From JAWKUK01 sp041398605 (GTDB taxonomy: Bacteria; Planctomycetota; UBA1135; GCA-002686595), in NCBI GenBank assembly GCA_041398605.1, contig JAWKUK010000007.1, positions 1-64,000 on the forward strand: a stretch of 64,000 bases of DNA. Reading direction: 5' to 3'. The notes beneath the pieces are model-generated. The model made no database searches and was not told where the DNA came from. It saw only the letters and a program-made list of their open reading frames with translations. This document shows, piece by piece, positions 53,387-61,534 of this stretch (position 1 is its first letter; each line of letters opens with the position of its first letter). The position numbers and the translations under genes are program-made.

Positions 53387-56300
53387 ATGGCCTCCGACGC
53401 ACCCGACCAACCGGCGCGTGACGCGATCTCCAGCGCGTTCGAGGACTTTGTCTCCCCGGCCGTCGCACGTGACGTCGAACAGGCGCCGAGCGCAGGCGAG
53501 ATCGGTGCGTTCGAGCTCATCAGCGTGCTCGGAGAAGGAGGCTTTGGAGTCGTGTACCTGGCGCGGCAGCGCGGCGCGCTGGAGCGGGACGTTGCGCTCA
53601 AGGTCCTGCGCAGCCCGCTCGTCGGCGGCGAGGCGTTGCGCCGATTCGAGCGCGAGCGCCAGGTGCTCGCCAGCCTCGATCACCCGTCGATCGCAGCGAT
53701 CTACGAGGCGGGTATCTCCGATGCCGGGCAGCCGTACTTCGCGATGGAGTACGTGGCCGGCCCGAACCTCATCGACTTCTGCGCGCCGCTGACGCTCCGC
53801 GAGCGCTTGCCGCTCTTGATCGCAGTGTGCGCAGCCGTTCACCACGCGCACGGGCGCGGCGTCGTCCACCGCGACTTGAAGCCGGCGAACGTGCTCGTCG
53901 CGCAGCTCGACGGAGAGCCGATCCCCAAGGTGATCGACTTCGGGGTCGCCAAGCTCTCGACCGCGAGCGATGAGCCGCTCGCGCTGCACACGCGCTTCGG
54001 GCAAGTGCTCGGCACGCCCGAGTACATGAGCCCTGAACAGGCCAGCGGATCTGCCAGAGACCTCGACGGGCGCAGTGACGTCTACTCGTTGGGTGTGCTC
54101 CTCTACGAGCTCGTCACAGGCACACGGCCGCTGCTGAGCGAGGGCTCCCCCGCCGACAGCCTGCACGAGATCCTGCGGACGATCCGCGAGGAGGAGCCGC
54201 TGCGTCCTTCGCTGCGCCGCGCGGCCGAACCGCGCGAGCGACGCGCCGCGTGCGTCACGCCTCCGTCGACGCTGGTCGACTCCCGCGGCTCGGACCGGGA
54301 CCTCGACTGGGTCTGTCTCAAGGCGCTCGAGAAGGACCCGGATCGTCGCTACGCGACCGCGCAGGACCTAGCCCGCGATCTCCAGCGGTTCCTGGAGGAT
54401 CGGCCGGTCCTCGCCCGCCCGCCGAGTCGGGTGCACCTCGCCACAAAGTTCGTACGCCGCCACCGTTCGCTGACGGTCTCGGCGGCGCTGATCGCCACGG
54501 CCCTCGTCGTCGGTATCAGCGCGACGACTCACTCGTGGCGCCGCGCTCTCGCGAGCGGCGAAGAAGCGCGCCGCGACCGGCTGCGGTTCGACGTGCTGCG
54601 CCTCGCCGCGGAGTCACGGCTGCGGGCCGAAGAGCAGCCGGCGTTGGCGACCCTGTTGGCGCTCGAAGCGGAGCAGGGCCTGCAGGGCGCAGCGATGGGC
54701 GCAGCGATCCACGACGCGCTCTACTCGGCGCTCCCGCACCTTACCGAGGTCGCGGTCCTGGAAGGGCACCAGCTGACGACTCGCGCGGTTGGGCGCTTCC
54801 TGCGCGGAGGCGAGCTCGTTCTCACTCGGACGAGCGACCCGACGTTGCGGGTCTGGGACGCTGCAACGGCGCAGCTCTTGCGGCGGATCGAGACCGGGAC
54901 TGCGGCGTTGAACGACGCCGCGGTCTCGCCCGACGAACGCTTCGTCGCCACGGCCGCGCGCGACGGGCGGGTCGCGCTCTGGGAGCTCGCGTCCGCACGC
55001 CTCGTGACGGAGCTGCCCGCGCACCCCGCACCCGTCCAACGCCTTGCATTCGACCCGACCGGCGCGGTGCTCGCGACGGTGGCCGAGGACCTCACGCTCC
55101 GCTTGTTCGACACAGTCGACTTCGGCAGGCCGCCGCTGGAGAGCAAGGTCATCGGCGCCTGCCGCAGTGTTCGATTCAGCGCGACGGGCAAGCACGTCGC
55201 GGTCGGCTCGCACCGCTCCGTGCAGGTCTTCCGCGTCGCCGACGGCGTCGAGACGGCCAGCCTCGACCATCGCTCTCGGCCGCTCCCTCACGGCAGCCAA
55301 GTCGTCCTCGCGCACCCGACCGACGAGCTCTTCAGCGTGCGCCTCGCGAGCGAAGTGCAAGGGGCCTCGGGTGTGTTGCTCCTGGGCGCGGAAGGAGAGC
55401 GACACGCGCTGCAACAGGACCTGGCGGCGCTCGCTTTCAGCGCCGACGGTCGTTCCCTCCTTGGTGTGCGGCCCCTGCTCGATCGCGCGACCGAGCTGGG
55501 ACGCCTCGATCTTCTCACTGCCGCCTACGAGCCCATCCTGCGCCTGCCGTTCCCGCCGGACGTGTGGCCATTGGACGACCGGCGGACGTTGTGGAGCACG
55601 TTCGCGCACACCTTCGTCGTGGACCACGCCGACCCGGATCGGCCGGTGCCGCTCGAGGGCCATCGATACGCCGTGATGGGTGCCGCGCTCGATACGCATT
55701 CCGATCGGGTCCTGACCTGGTCGAACGACCGCACGTTCCGACTCTGGCGGCTCGATCCGCCGACACGCCCCTCCCGCTTGCCCGTCGCGCAGGTGGCGCC
55801 GCGGAGCTCCATCCGCCTGACCGCCGGCGGGCCCCGAGTCCTTTGCTGCTCCGCCGCGGACCCCACGGTGTTGCAGGTCGTCGACGTCGAGGGCGGCGCG
55901 GTGATGCTGGAGCTCCCGGGGATCCGCCCGGAGCACTCGGAGCTGACGTCGGACGGTGCACGCGTGGTCGCGCTCCCTGCGCGCAAGACGCTCCTGGCGT
56001 ACCGCGACGGTCCGTCCGTACTGACCGTGGCGGAGGTCGCGACGGGCCACGTACGCCGAATCGAGACCGGATTGTCGGTGGCCGACTTCGCGCTGGCCGA
56101 CGACGGGCGGACGGTGTTGCTGCACGTCGTCGGCGAGCCCAACACGCTGCACACCCTCGACCTCGACTCAGCAGCACGGCGCACCTACGACGTGCACCCT
56201 CACCGCTTGAGGCTCTTCGCGGGCACCAACTTCGCGGCGGACCGCATGATCGTGCGGGTCGGCCATCGCCTCGGCGCTGTCGTACGGCCCAGCGACGGCT

Positions 56301-57106
56301 CGCTCGTGGCGATGATCGGCGGTCACGGTGGCGATCATCAGGGGTACGCGTTCTCTGCCGATGGCACACTGCTCTTGTCGACGGGGGTCGCGGGCGAGGC
56401 GCTGGTGCGCGAGGTGGCCTCTGGCCGGACGATCGCGTCGTATCGCACGCTGGACGGGCTCGCGGACGACGTCGGCTTCCTCCGCGGCGAGACCATGGCC
56501 TACGCTCGCTCCGAGGAGGCCATCCACCTCTTCGACGCACGGACGGGCGAGGCGTTCGCCCGCATCACGCCCTCTGATGGGGTCTTCGCGGGCGCGGTGG
56601 AGAGCGCGGACGGCGAGTTCCTGCTGACGGTGACCTCCACGGGCTGGTTCCAGCGCTGGCCGCTGGACCCCGTGGGGTACGCGCGCAGGGTCGCGCCGCG
56701 GGAGCTCGAGCCCGAGGAGCTCGAGCAGTTTCGGATCGGCGCCGAGGACACGCGGCGCGCGCGAATGGAGGAGCAGGCGCGCCGCCTCGTGAGCGGCGCG
56801 CGCTACCGGAGGATCGCGCGGATCCAGAGCCAGAACGGGAATCTGGAACGGGCGATGCAGCTCCTGGAGGCGGGGGTCGCGACGGGCACGCTCGACGTCG
56901 AGGTGTGGGGGGACCTCGTCGTGCTGCTCTGTGCCCGGGCCGGCGCGGTCCAGGACAGGGCCGAGCGGGCCCGTGGGCTGGCGCGGGCCGCGGAGGTGCT
57001 CCAAGACGCGCAGGCGCTGGGGCTCGACCTCTCGGAGGCCCTCGGAGGGGTGGACCCTACGCTCCTCGCGGAGCAACCTGTGCTGCGAGACGCGATCTTG
57101 CGCTGA
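53387..57106 (+). CDS. Serine/threonine protein kinase with WD40-like propeller
   Basis: A 1239-residue membrane kinase. The kinase domain spans about 42-340: GEGGFGVVYLAR, Lys72, HRDLKPAN (161-168), DFGVAK (184-189), GTPEYMSPEQ. A transmembrane helix is at about 361-380. The rest (about 440-1130) contains WD40-like repeats (VWDAATAQLLRRIETG, LWELASARLVTELPAHPAPV, FRLWRLDPPTRP), then a helical tail. In planctomycetes such kinases often accompany ECF sigma factors, as here (57151). Orientation predicts a cytoplasmic kinase and an external propeller. It starts 76 bp after HAF protein 7. Confidence 0.88.
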   Translation: MASDAPDQPARDAISSAFEDFVSPAVARDVEQAPSAGEIGAFELISVLGEGGFGVVYLARQRGALERDVALKVLRSPLVGGEALRRFERERQVLASLDHPSIAAIYEAGISDAGQPYFAMEYVAGPNLIDFCAPLTLRERLPLLIAVCAAVHHAHGRGVVHRDLKPANVLVAQLDGEPIPKVIDFGVAKLSTASDEPLALHTRFGQVLGTPEYMSPEQASGSARDLDGRSDVYSLGVLLYELVTGTRPLLSEGSPADSLHEILRTIREEEPLRPSLRRAAEPRERRAACVTPPSTLVDSRGSDRDLDWVCLKALEKDPDRRYATAQDLARDLQRFLEDRPVLARPPSRVHLATKFVRRHRSLTVSAALIATALVVGISATTHSWRRALASGEEARRDRLRFDVLRLAAESRLRAEEQPALATLLALEAEQGLQGAAMGAAIHDALYSALPHLTEVAVLEGHQLTTRAVGRFLRGGELVLTRTSDPTLRVWDAATAQLLRRIETGTAALNDAAVSPDERFVATAARDGRVALWELASARLVTELPAHPAPVQRLAFDPTGAVLATVAEDLTLRLFDTVDFGRPPLESKVIGACRSVRFSATGKHVAVGSHRSVQVFRVADGVETASLDHRSRPLPHGSQVVLAHPTDELFSVRLASEVQGASGVLLLGAEGERHALQQDLAALAFSADGRSLLGVRPLLDRATELGRLDLLTAAYEPILRLPFPPDVWPLDDRRTLWSTFAHTFVVDHADPDRPVPLEGHRYAVMGAALDTHSDRVLTWSNDRTFRLWRLDPPTRPSRLPVAQVAPRSSIRLTAGGPRVLCCSAADPTVLQVVDVEGGAVMLELPGIRPEHSELTSDGARVVALPARKTLLAYRDGPSVLTVAEVATGHVRRIETGLSVADFALADDGRTVLLHVVGEPNTLHTLDLDSAARRTYDVHPHRLRLFAGTNFAADRMIVRVGHRLGAVVRPSDGSLVAMIGGHGGDHQGYAFSADGTLLLSTGVAGEALVREVASGRTIASYRTLDGLADDVGFLRGETMAYARSEEAIHLFDARTGEAFARITPSDGVFAGAVESADGEFLLTVTSTGWFQRWPLDPVGYARRVAPRELEPEELEQFRIGAEDTRRARMEEQARRLVSGARYRRIARIQSQNGNLERAMQLLEAGVATGTLDVEVWGDLVVLLCARAGAVQDRAERARGLARAAEVLQDAQALGLDLSEALGGVDPTLLAEQPVLRDAILR

Positions 57107-57150
57107 TGCGGCTGGCAGAGATCCAGGGGCACGGTTAGCGTCACAGCGCG

Positions 57151-57771
57151 GTGCCTGCCCACGACTCCAATCGCCAACCGTCTGCCGCCGACGAGGCCGT
57201 CGCGCGCGCCGCTGATGGGGACACGCGCGCGCTCGAAGGCCTCCTTCGCGCGCTCGGTCCTGGCGTATGCGCGTCGCTGGTGTCAGGCTCGCGGTGGAGC
57301 CGTGAATTCGACGCCGAGGACCTGCTGCAGGTGACCTCCATCGAGGCGATCCTCCGCATCCGCGCGCTGCGGGTCCGCACCGAGGCGGGGTTCCGCGCGT
57401 GGCTCACGCGGATCGCCGAGAACAACCTGCGAGATGCGATCCGCGGGCTCACCGCGCGCATCCGCACGCCAGACGGGCGACGGATCACCCACGGCGCCAA
57501 TGGCGCGTCGGCGCGGACGCTGCTGAATGCCTTGCAGAGCGGCGCACCTACGGCCTCTGCGATCTACGGCGGTCACGAGGCCGTGGACCAACTGAAGGCA
57601 GCGATCGCGCGCCTCCCGACATCCTATCGCCAGGTGGTCGAACAGCTGGACCTCGAAGAGCGAGACCTCGACGAGGTCGCACGCAGCTTCGGTCGCTCGA
57701 AAGGGGCGCTGCACATGTTGCGCGCGCGCGCCCACGAGCGCTTGCGCGAGCTCCTTGTGCGGTCCGCGTGA
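57151..57771 (+). CDS. ECF-type RNA polymerase sigma factor
   Basis: A 206-residue sigma-70 family protein beginning at GTG 57151. Region 2 reads FDAEDLLQVTSIEAILRIRA to FRAWLTRIAENNLRDAIRG; region 4 reads AIARLPTSYRQVVEQLDLEE and DEVARSFGRSKGALHMLRARAHERL. This resembles the planctomycete ECF groups linked to Ser/Thr kinases. It is 44 bp after the kinase gene on the same strand, so the kinase may control its activity. Possible targets are the surrounding secreted-protein genes, which is inference from position only. Confidence 0.85.
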   Translation: MPAHDSNRQPSAADEAVARAADGDTRALEGLLRALGPGVCASLVSGSRWSREFDAEDLLQVTSIEAILRIRALRVRTEAGFRAWLTRIAENNLRDAIRGLTARIRTPDGRRITHGANGASARTLLNALQSGAPTASAIYGGHEAVDQLKAAIARLPTSYRQVVEQLDLEERDLDEVARSFGRSKGALHMLRARAHERLRELLVRSA

Positions 57772-57780
57772 GGTCCTCGG

Positions 57781-57820
57781 CGGGGCCGCAGGTTGCTTGT
57801 CGGGGCCGCAGGTTGCTTGT
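57781..57820 (+). repeat. 20-bp tandem direct repeat, two copies
   Basis: cggggccgcaggttgcttgt occurs twice in a row, 57781-57800 and 57801-57820, 10 bp after the sigma factor stop. The copies are identical. A third, partial match (cggg) follows. Confidence 0.8.
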
Positions 57821-57929
57821 CGGGACCGTTTCGGCGCACCTATCCTCCGTGGGTGCGCGCGCAAGTCGCCCGATGAGCGGGGATCTGAATCCGCCGCCGG
57901 TGCCGCTTGCACGCTTGCCCCGGGCCACG

Positions 57930-58101
57930 CGTGCCGGTGCCGCGCTCCGCTGGCGCGGGAATCCGCGCGAATGTGTGTGAGTCGGCGCTCGGCTCCGCGC
58001 CTACGGGGTGGCCCGAGGTCCCCTTCGCCTCGCTCCTGACCCGCCCCAGCGCTCCGGACGGCGCGGCTCGCGCATGCCCGGCCTGCCTCTCGAGAGTCGA
58101 T
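57930..58101 (+). repeat. Duplicated 5' leader, copy 1
   Basis: The non-coding DNA before SUMF1-fold protein 1 recurs before the next two genes (59434-59727 and 61241-61534). Shared blocks include gggaatccgcgcg, ccccagcgctccggacgg and ctcgagag just before the start codon. Each copy probably includes a promoter and 5' untranslated region. The 57772-57929 part holds the tandem repeat and nothing else supported. Confidence 0.7.
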
Positions 58102-59433
58102 ATGCACCCACACAACTTGCCCCTGCCCGTCGACCCCGCGGCCCTCGCCTCGGTCGGCGTCTCTGTCCTGCGCCGGCTCGCTACGCAGCGTTCGATTGAG
58201 GCGACGATCACGCGCGCGGCCGCGGTCTTGATCGCCTCGCTCGGCGTCGCGTCGGCGCAGGTCGGCACGAACTACTGCGTCGCGGCGCCGAACTCGACGG
58301 GCGCGTCCGCGGCGATCTCGGCCTCCGGGACCGCGGTCGTGCACTTGAATGACCTCGTGCTGACGAGCTCGGGGTTGCCGCTGAACGCGGCGGCGTACTT
58401 TCTGTGCAGCCGCACGCAGGGCTTCGTGCAGAACCCCGGCGGCAGCGCGGGCGACCTGTGCCTCGGCAACCCGATCGGCCGGCTCGTCGGGGGTACGGTG
58501 GTGAACTCCGGCGCGACGGGAGTCGTGGACGTCACCGCCGCCCTCAATGCTATGCCGCAGCCGACCGGCGCGGTGGCGGTGCTGCCAGGTGAAACCTGGA
58601 ACTTCCAGTGCTGGTACCGCGACACGGTGGGCGGGAGCGCGACGTCGAACTTCAGTGACGGACTCGCGGTCTTATTCACCGCGACGCAGACCGTGCCGGG
58701 GATGGTGCCGATCTTGGCGGGGACGTTCATGATGGGGTCGAACGCGCCGAGCGCGCCGCCCTACTTCAATGGCACGTACCAGCAGCCAGTCCACCAGGTG
58801 ACGATCAGCTACTCGTTCTGGATGGGCCAGCACGAGGTCACGCAAGCGGAGTATCAAGCGTTGATGGGCTCGAACCCGTCGGGTTTCCCGGGCGCGTCGC
58901 TCCCTGTCGAGCGAGTGAACTGGTATGACGCGCGTGCCTACTGCGCGGCTTTGACGGTGCAGCAGGCGGGAAACCTACCAGCGGGGTACGAGTATCGACT
59001 GCCCACCGAAGCGGAGTGGGAGTACACGTGCCGAGCGGGGACCACGACCGAGTTCCACTTCGGGCCGGACCTGTTCTGCAACCAGGCGCGGTTCTGGTAC
59101 AGCCACCACTCGAACTCGTCCTGCGGTGTGCCGCCTACAAGCGGAACCGTGCCGGTGGGTAGCTACGCGCCCAACGCGTTCGGTCTCTACGACATGCACG
59201 GCAACGTCTGGGAGTGGTGTCTGGATTCGTGGGGGCTGTACACCTCGGCGGCGGTGACTGACCCCTTCGTTACTGGCGTCCCGAACCCGCACCGGGTAGT
59301 CCGCGGCGGCGGCTGGGACATCGACTCCCACTATTGCCGCTCAGCGTTCCGGGACGGCAACTACGGCGCTCCCGGCGACGCGTACAGCAACCTCGGGTTC
59401 CGGGTCGTCCTGGCCCCAGTTCTCGTCCCTTGA
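58102..59433 (+). CDS. Secreted SUMF1-fold protein 1 with N-terminal NSTG/LCLGG domain
   Basis: A 443-residue protein. A long signal region ends in IASLGVASAQ. The shared domain comes next (YCVAAPNSTGA, GDLCLGNPIGRLVGG, ETWNFQCWYRD), then a SUMF1/formylglycine-generating-like domain (about 200-440): GTFMMGSN, GQHEVTQAEYQALMG, YRLPTEAEWEYTCRAG, LYDMHGNVWEWCLD, VVRGGGWD, GFRVV. In true FGE two cysteines do the catalysis (WLCH..YC); here the segment is GGGWDIDSHYCRSAFR, keeping only the second. A formylglycine-forming role is unlikely; a binding fold is possible. ATG 58102 matches the start context of the two related leaders. Confidence 0.83.
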   Translation: MHPHNLPLPVDPAALASVGVSVLRRLATQRSIEATITRAAAVLIASLGVASAQVGTNYCVAAPNSTGASAAISASGTAVVHLNDLVLTSSGLPLNAAAYFLCSRTQGFVQNPGGSAGDLCLGNPIGRLVGGTVVNSGATGVVDVTAALNAMPQPTGAVAVLPGETWNFQCWYRDTVGGSATSNFSDGLAVLFTATQTVPGMVPILAGTFMMGSNAPSAPPYFNGTYQQPVHQVTISYSFWMGQHEVTQAEYQALMGSNPSGFPGASLPVERVNWYDARAYCAALTVQQAGNLPAGYEYRLPTEAEWEYTCRAGTTTEFHFGPDLFCNQARFWYSHHSNSSCGVPPTSGTVPVGSYAPNAFGLYDMHGNVWEWCLDSWGLYTSAAVTDPFVTGVPNPHRVVRGGGWDIDSHYCRSAFRDGNYGAPGDAYSNLGFRVVLAPVLVP

Positions 59434-59727
59434 CGCATTAGCGCGAGAGCCGGCCAGCGGTCGACGGCACGGAGGTGCGAGCGGAGCGAGCCCGGAGCGG
59501 CCGTCGAACCCCGACGCGCGAGAGTCCGCGCTGCACGACGTGAGGCGGAGCGTGCGGGCCGGGGTGCCATGCTTTGCTGGTTCGGGAATCCGCGCGTAAG
59601 TGCGTGAGTCAGCGCTCGGATCCGCGCCTAGGCAATCGGATGAGGCCCCCGCGCTTCGCCCTTGACCCACCCCAGCGCTCCGGACGGCGCAGCTCGTGCC
59701 CGCCCGGCCTGCCTCTCGAGAGTCGAT
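59434..59727 (+). repeat. Duplicated 5' leader, copy 2 (294 bp)
   Basis: This gap has exactly the same length as the gap before the next HAF gene (61241-61534) and aligns along its length. It contains an inverted repeat, gtcgacggc and gccgtcgaa, around a ~30-nt spacer, and the start-proximal blocks ccccagcgctccggacgg and ctcgagag. Confidence 0.75.
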
Positions 59728-61240
59728 ATGCACCCATACAACTTGCCCCTGCCCGTCGACCCCGCGGCCCTCGCCCCGGTCGGCGTCACACTTCCGCGCC
59801 AGCTCTCCACGCAGCGTTCGATTGCGGCGACGAGCGCGCGCGCGGCCGCGGTCTTGATCGCCTCGCTCGGCGTCGCGTCGGCGCAGGTCGGCACGAACTA
59901 CTGCGTCGCGACGCCGAACTCGACGGGCGCGCCCGCGTTGATCGCGGGCTCCGGGACCGCGGTCGTGCATTTGAACGACCAAGTCGGCGTCTCTGTCCTG
60001 CGCCGGCTCGCCACGCGCGTTCGATTGAGGCGACGATCACGGCGCGCCGCGGTCTTGACCTCGCTCGGCGTCGCGTCGGCGCAGGTCGGCACGAACTACT
60101 GCGTCGCGCGCCGAACTCGACGGGCGCGTCCGCGGCGATCCGCCCGGGACCGCGGTTGTGCATTTGAACGACCTCGTGCTGACGAGCTCGGGGTTGCCGC
60201 TGAACGCGGCGGCGTACTTTCTGTGCAGCCGCACGCAGGGCTTCGTGCAGAACCCGGGCGGCAGCGCGGGCGACCTGTGCCTCGGGAACCCCATCGGCCG
60301 GCTCGTCGGCGGCGTGGCCGTGAACTCGGGCGCGACGGGAGTCGTGGACGTCACGGCCGACCTCAACGTCATGCCGCAGCCGACGGGCGCGGTTGCCGTG
60401 CTGCCAGGCGAAACCTGGAACTTCCAGTGCTGGTACCGCGACGCGGCGGGCGGGAGCGCGACGTCGAACTTCAGCGACGGGCTCGCGGTGTTGTTCAGTG
60501 GTTCGCCGACCCCTGTACCGACGATGGTGCCGATCCCGGCGGGGACGTTCCTGATGGGGTCGAATGCGCCGAGTGGGCCGCCGTACTACGGCGAGTTGAC
60601 GCCGGACCCGGTCCGCCAGGTGACGATCAGCTACTCGTTCTGGATGGGCCAGCACGAGGTCACGCAGGCGGAGTACCAGGCGCTGATGGGGACAAATCCG
60701 TCGCTCTACCAGGTCGCGTCGCACCCCGTAGATACGGTGAGCTGGTCTCAATCGCGCGCGTACTGCGCGGCGCCTACTGCGCAGCAGGCGGGGAACTTGC
60801 CAGCGGGCTACGAGTACCGTCTGCCGACCGAAGCAGAGTGGGAGTACGCGTGCCGAGCTGGGACGACGACCGAGTTCCACTACGGGCCGGACCTGTTCTG
60901 CAACCAGGCGTCGTTCGGGTCCTCGTACCACTCGAATCCGCCCACGTGGTGCGGCAACACGTCCCCCGTACCGGTGGGCACCTATGCGCAGAATGCGTTC
61001 GGACTGTACGACATGCACGGGAACGTGTCGGAGTGGTGCCTGGACTCGCATGCGCCATACACCTCGGCGGCGGTGACCGACCCCTTCGTCACTGGCGGCC
61101 CCTTCCGGGTCTTCCGCGGCGGTAGCTGGTTCTCCGACTCCGACCTATGCCGTTCCGCGTTCAGGTACTACTACATTCCCGGCCTCACGAACTACCGCAT
61201 CGGGTTCCGTGTCGTCCTCGCCCCAGTTCTCGTCCCTTGA
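59728..61240 (+). pseudogene. SUMF1-fold protein 2, frameshifted by internal duplication
   Basis: The gene starts at ATG 59728 (MHPYNLPLPVDPAALAPVG) and is a close relative of SUMF1-fold protein 1. After GTAVVHLND at about 59980, the DNA returns to an earlier point and repeats the signal/YC region with small deletions until HLND is reached again at 60161. The two occurrences of catttgaacgacc are 193 bp apart, which shifts the frame. Removing 193 bp leaves 1320 bp, an open frame of 439 residues, close to the 443 of the sister gene. The downstream part is intact to TGA 61240 (YRLPTEAEWEYACRAG, DMHGNVSEWCLD, RGGSWFSDSDLCRSAFR). Either a real disruption or a sequence error. Confidence 0.75.
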
Positions 61241-61534
61241 TCCAGCAAGTGGAGAGCGCGCCGGGGTTCGACGGCACGGAGGCGCGAGCGCAACGAGCCC
61301 GTAGCGGCCGTCGAACCTCGGCGCGCGAGAGTCCGCGCTGCACGACGTGAGGCGGAGCGTGCGGGCCGGGGTGCCATGCTTCGCTGGTTCGGGAATCCGC
61401 GCGTAAGTGCGTGAGTCAGCGCTCGGATCCGCGCCTACGTGGCGGGATGAGGCCTCTCCGCCTTGCCCCTGACCCACCCCAGCGCTCCGGACGGTGCAGC
61501 TCGCGCACGTCCGGCCTGCCCCTCGAGAGACGCC
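61241..61534 (+). repeat. Duplicated 5' leader, copy 3 (294 bp)
   Basis: Aligns with 59434-59727, but now precedes a HAF gene instead of a SUMF1 gene. It contains the inverted repeat ccggggttcgacggc (61261-61275) and gccgtcgaacctcgg (61307-61321), one mismatch in 15, which could be a terminator for the upstream gene or an RNA structure in the leader. Confidence 0.75.

Noticed and set aside
54614..56152. A 512-codon open frame antisense to the kinase propeller
   Set aside because: Shadow frame over a clear coding sequence; no signal peptide, domain or plausible composition.
57781..57820. 20-bp tandem repeat as an attachment site or mobile element end
   Set aside because: There is no integrase, transposase or flanking inverted repeat nearby; two copies alone do not support it.
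58102..59433. Annotating the SUMF1 protein as formylglycine-generating enzyme
   Set aside because: One of the two catalytic cysteines is missing, and the protein is exported with an added domain; the fold is supported but not the activity.
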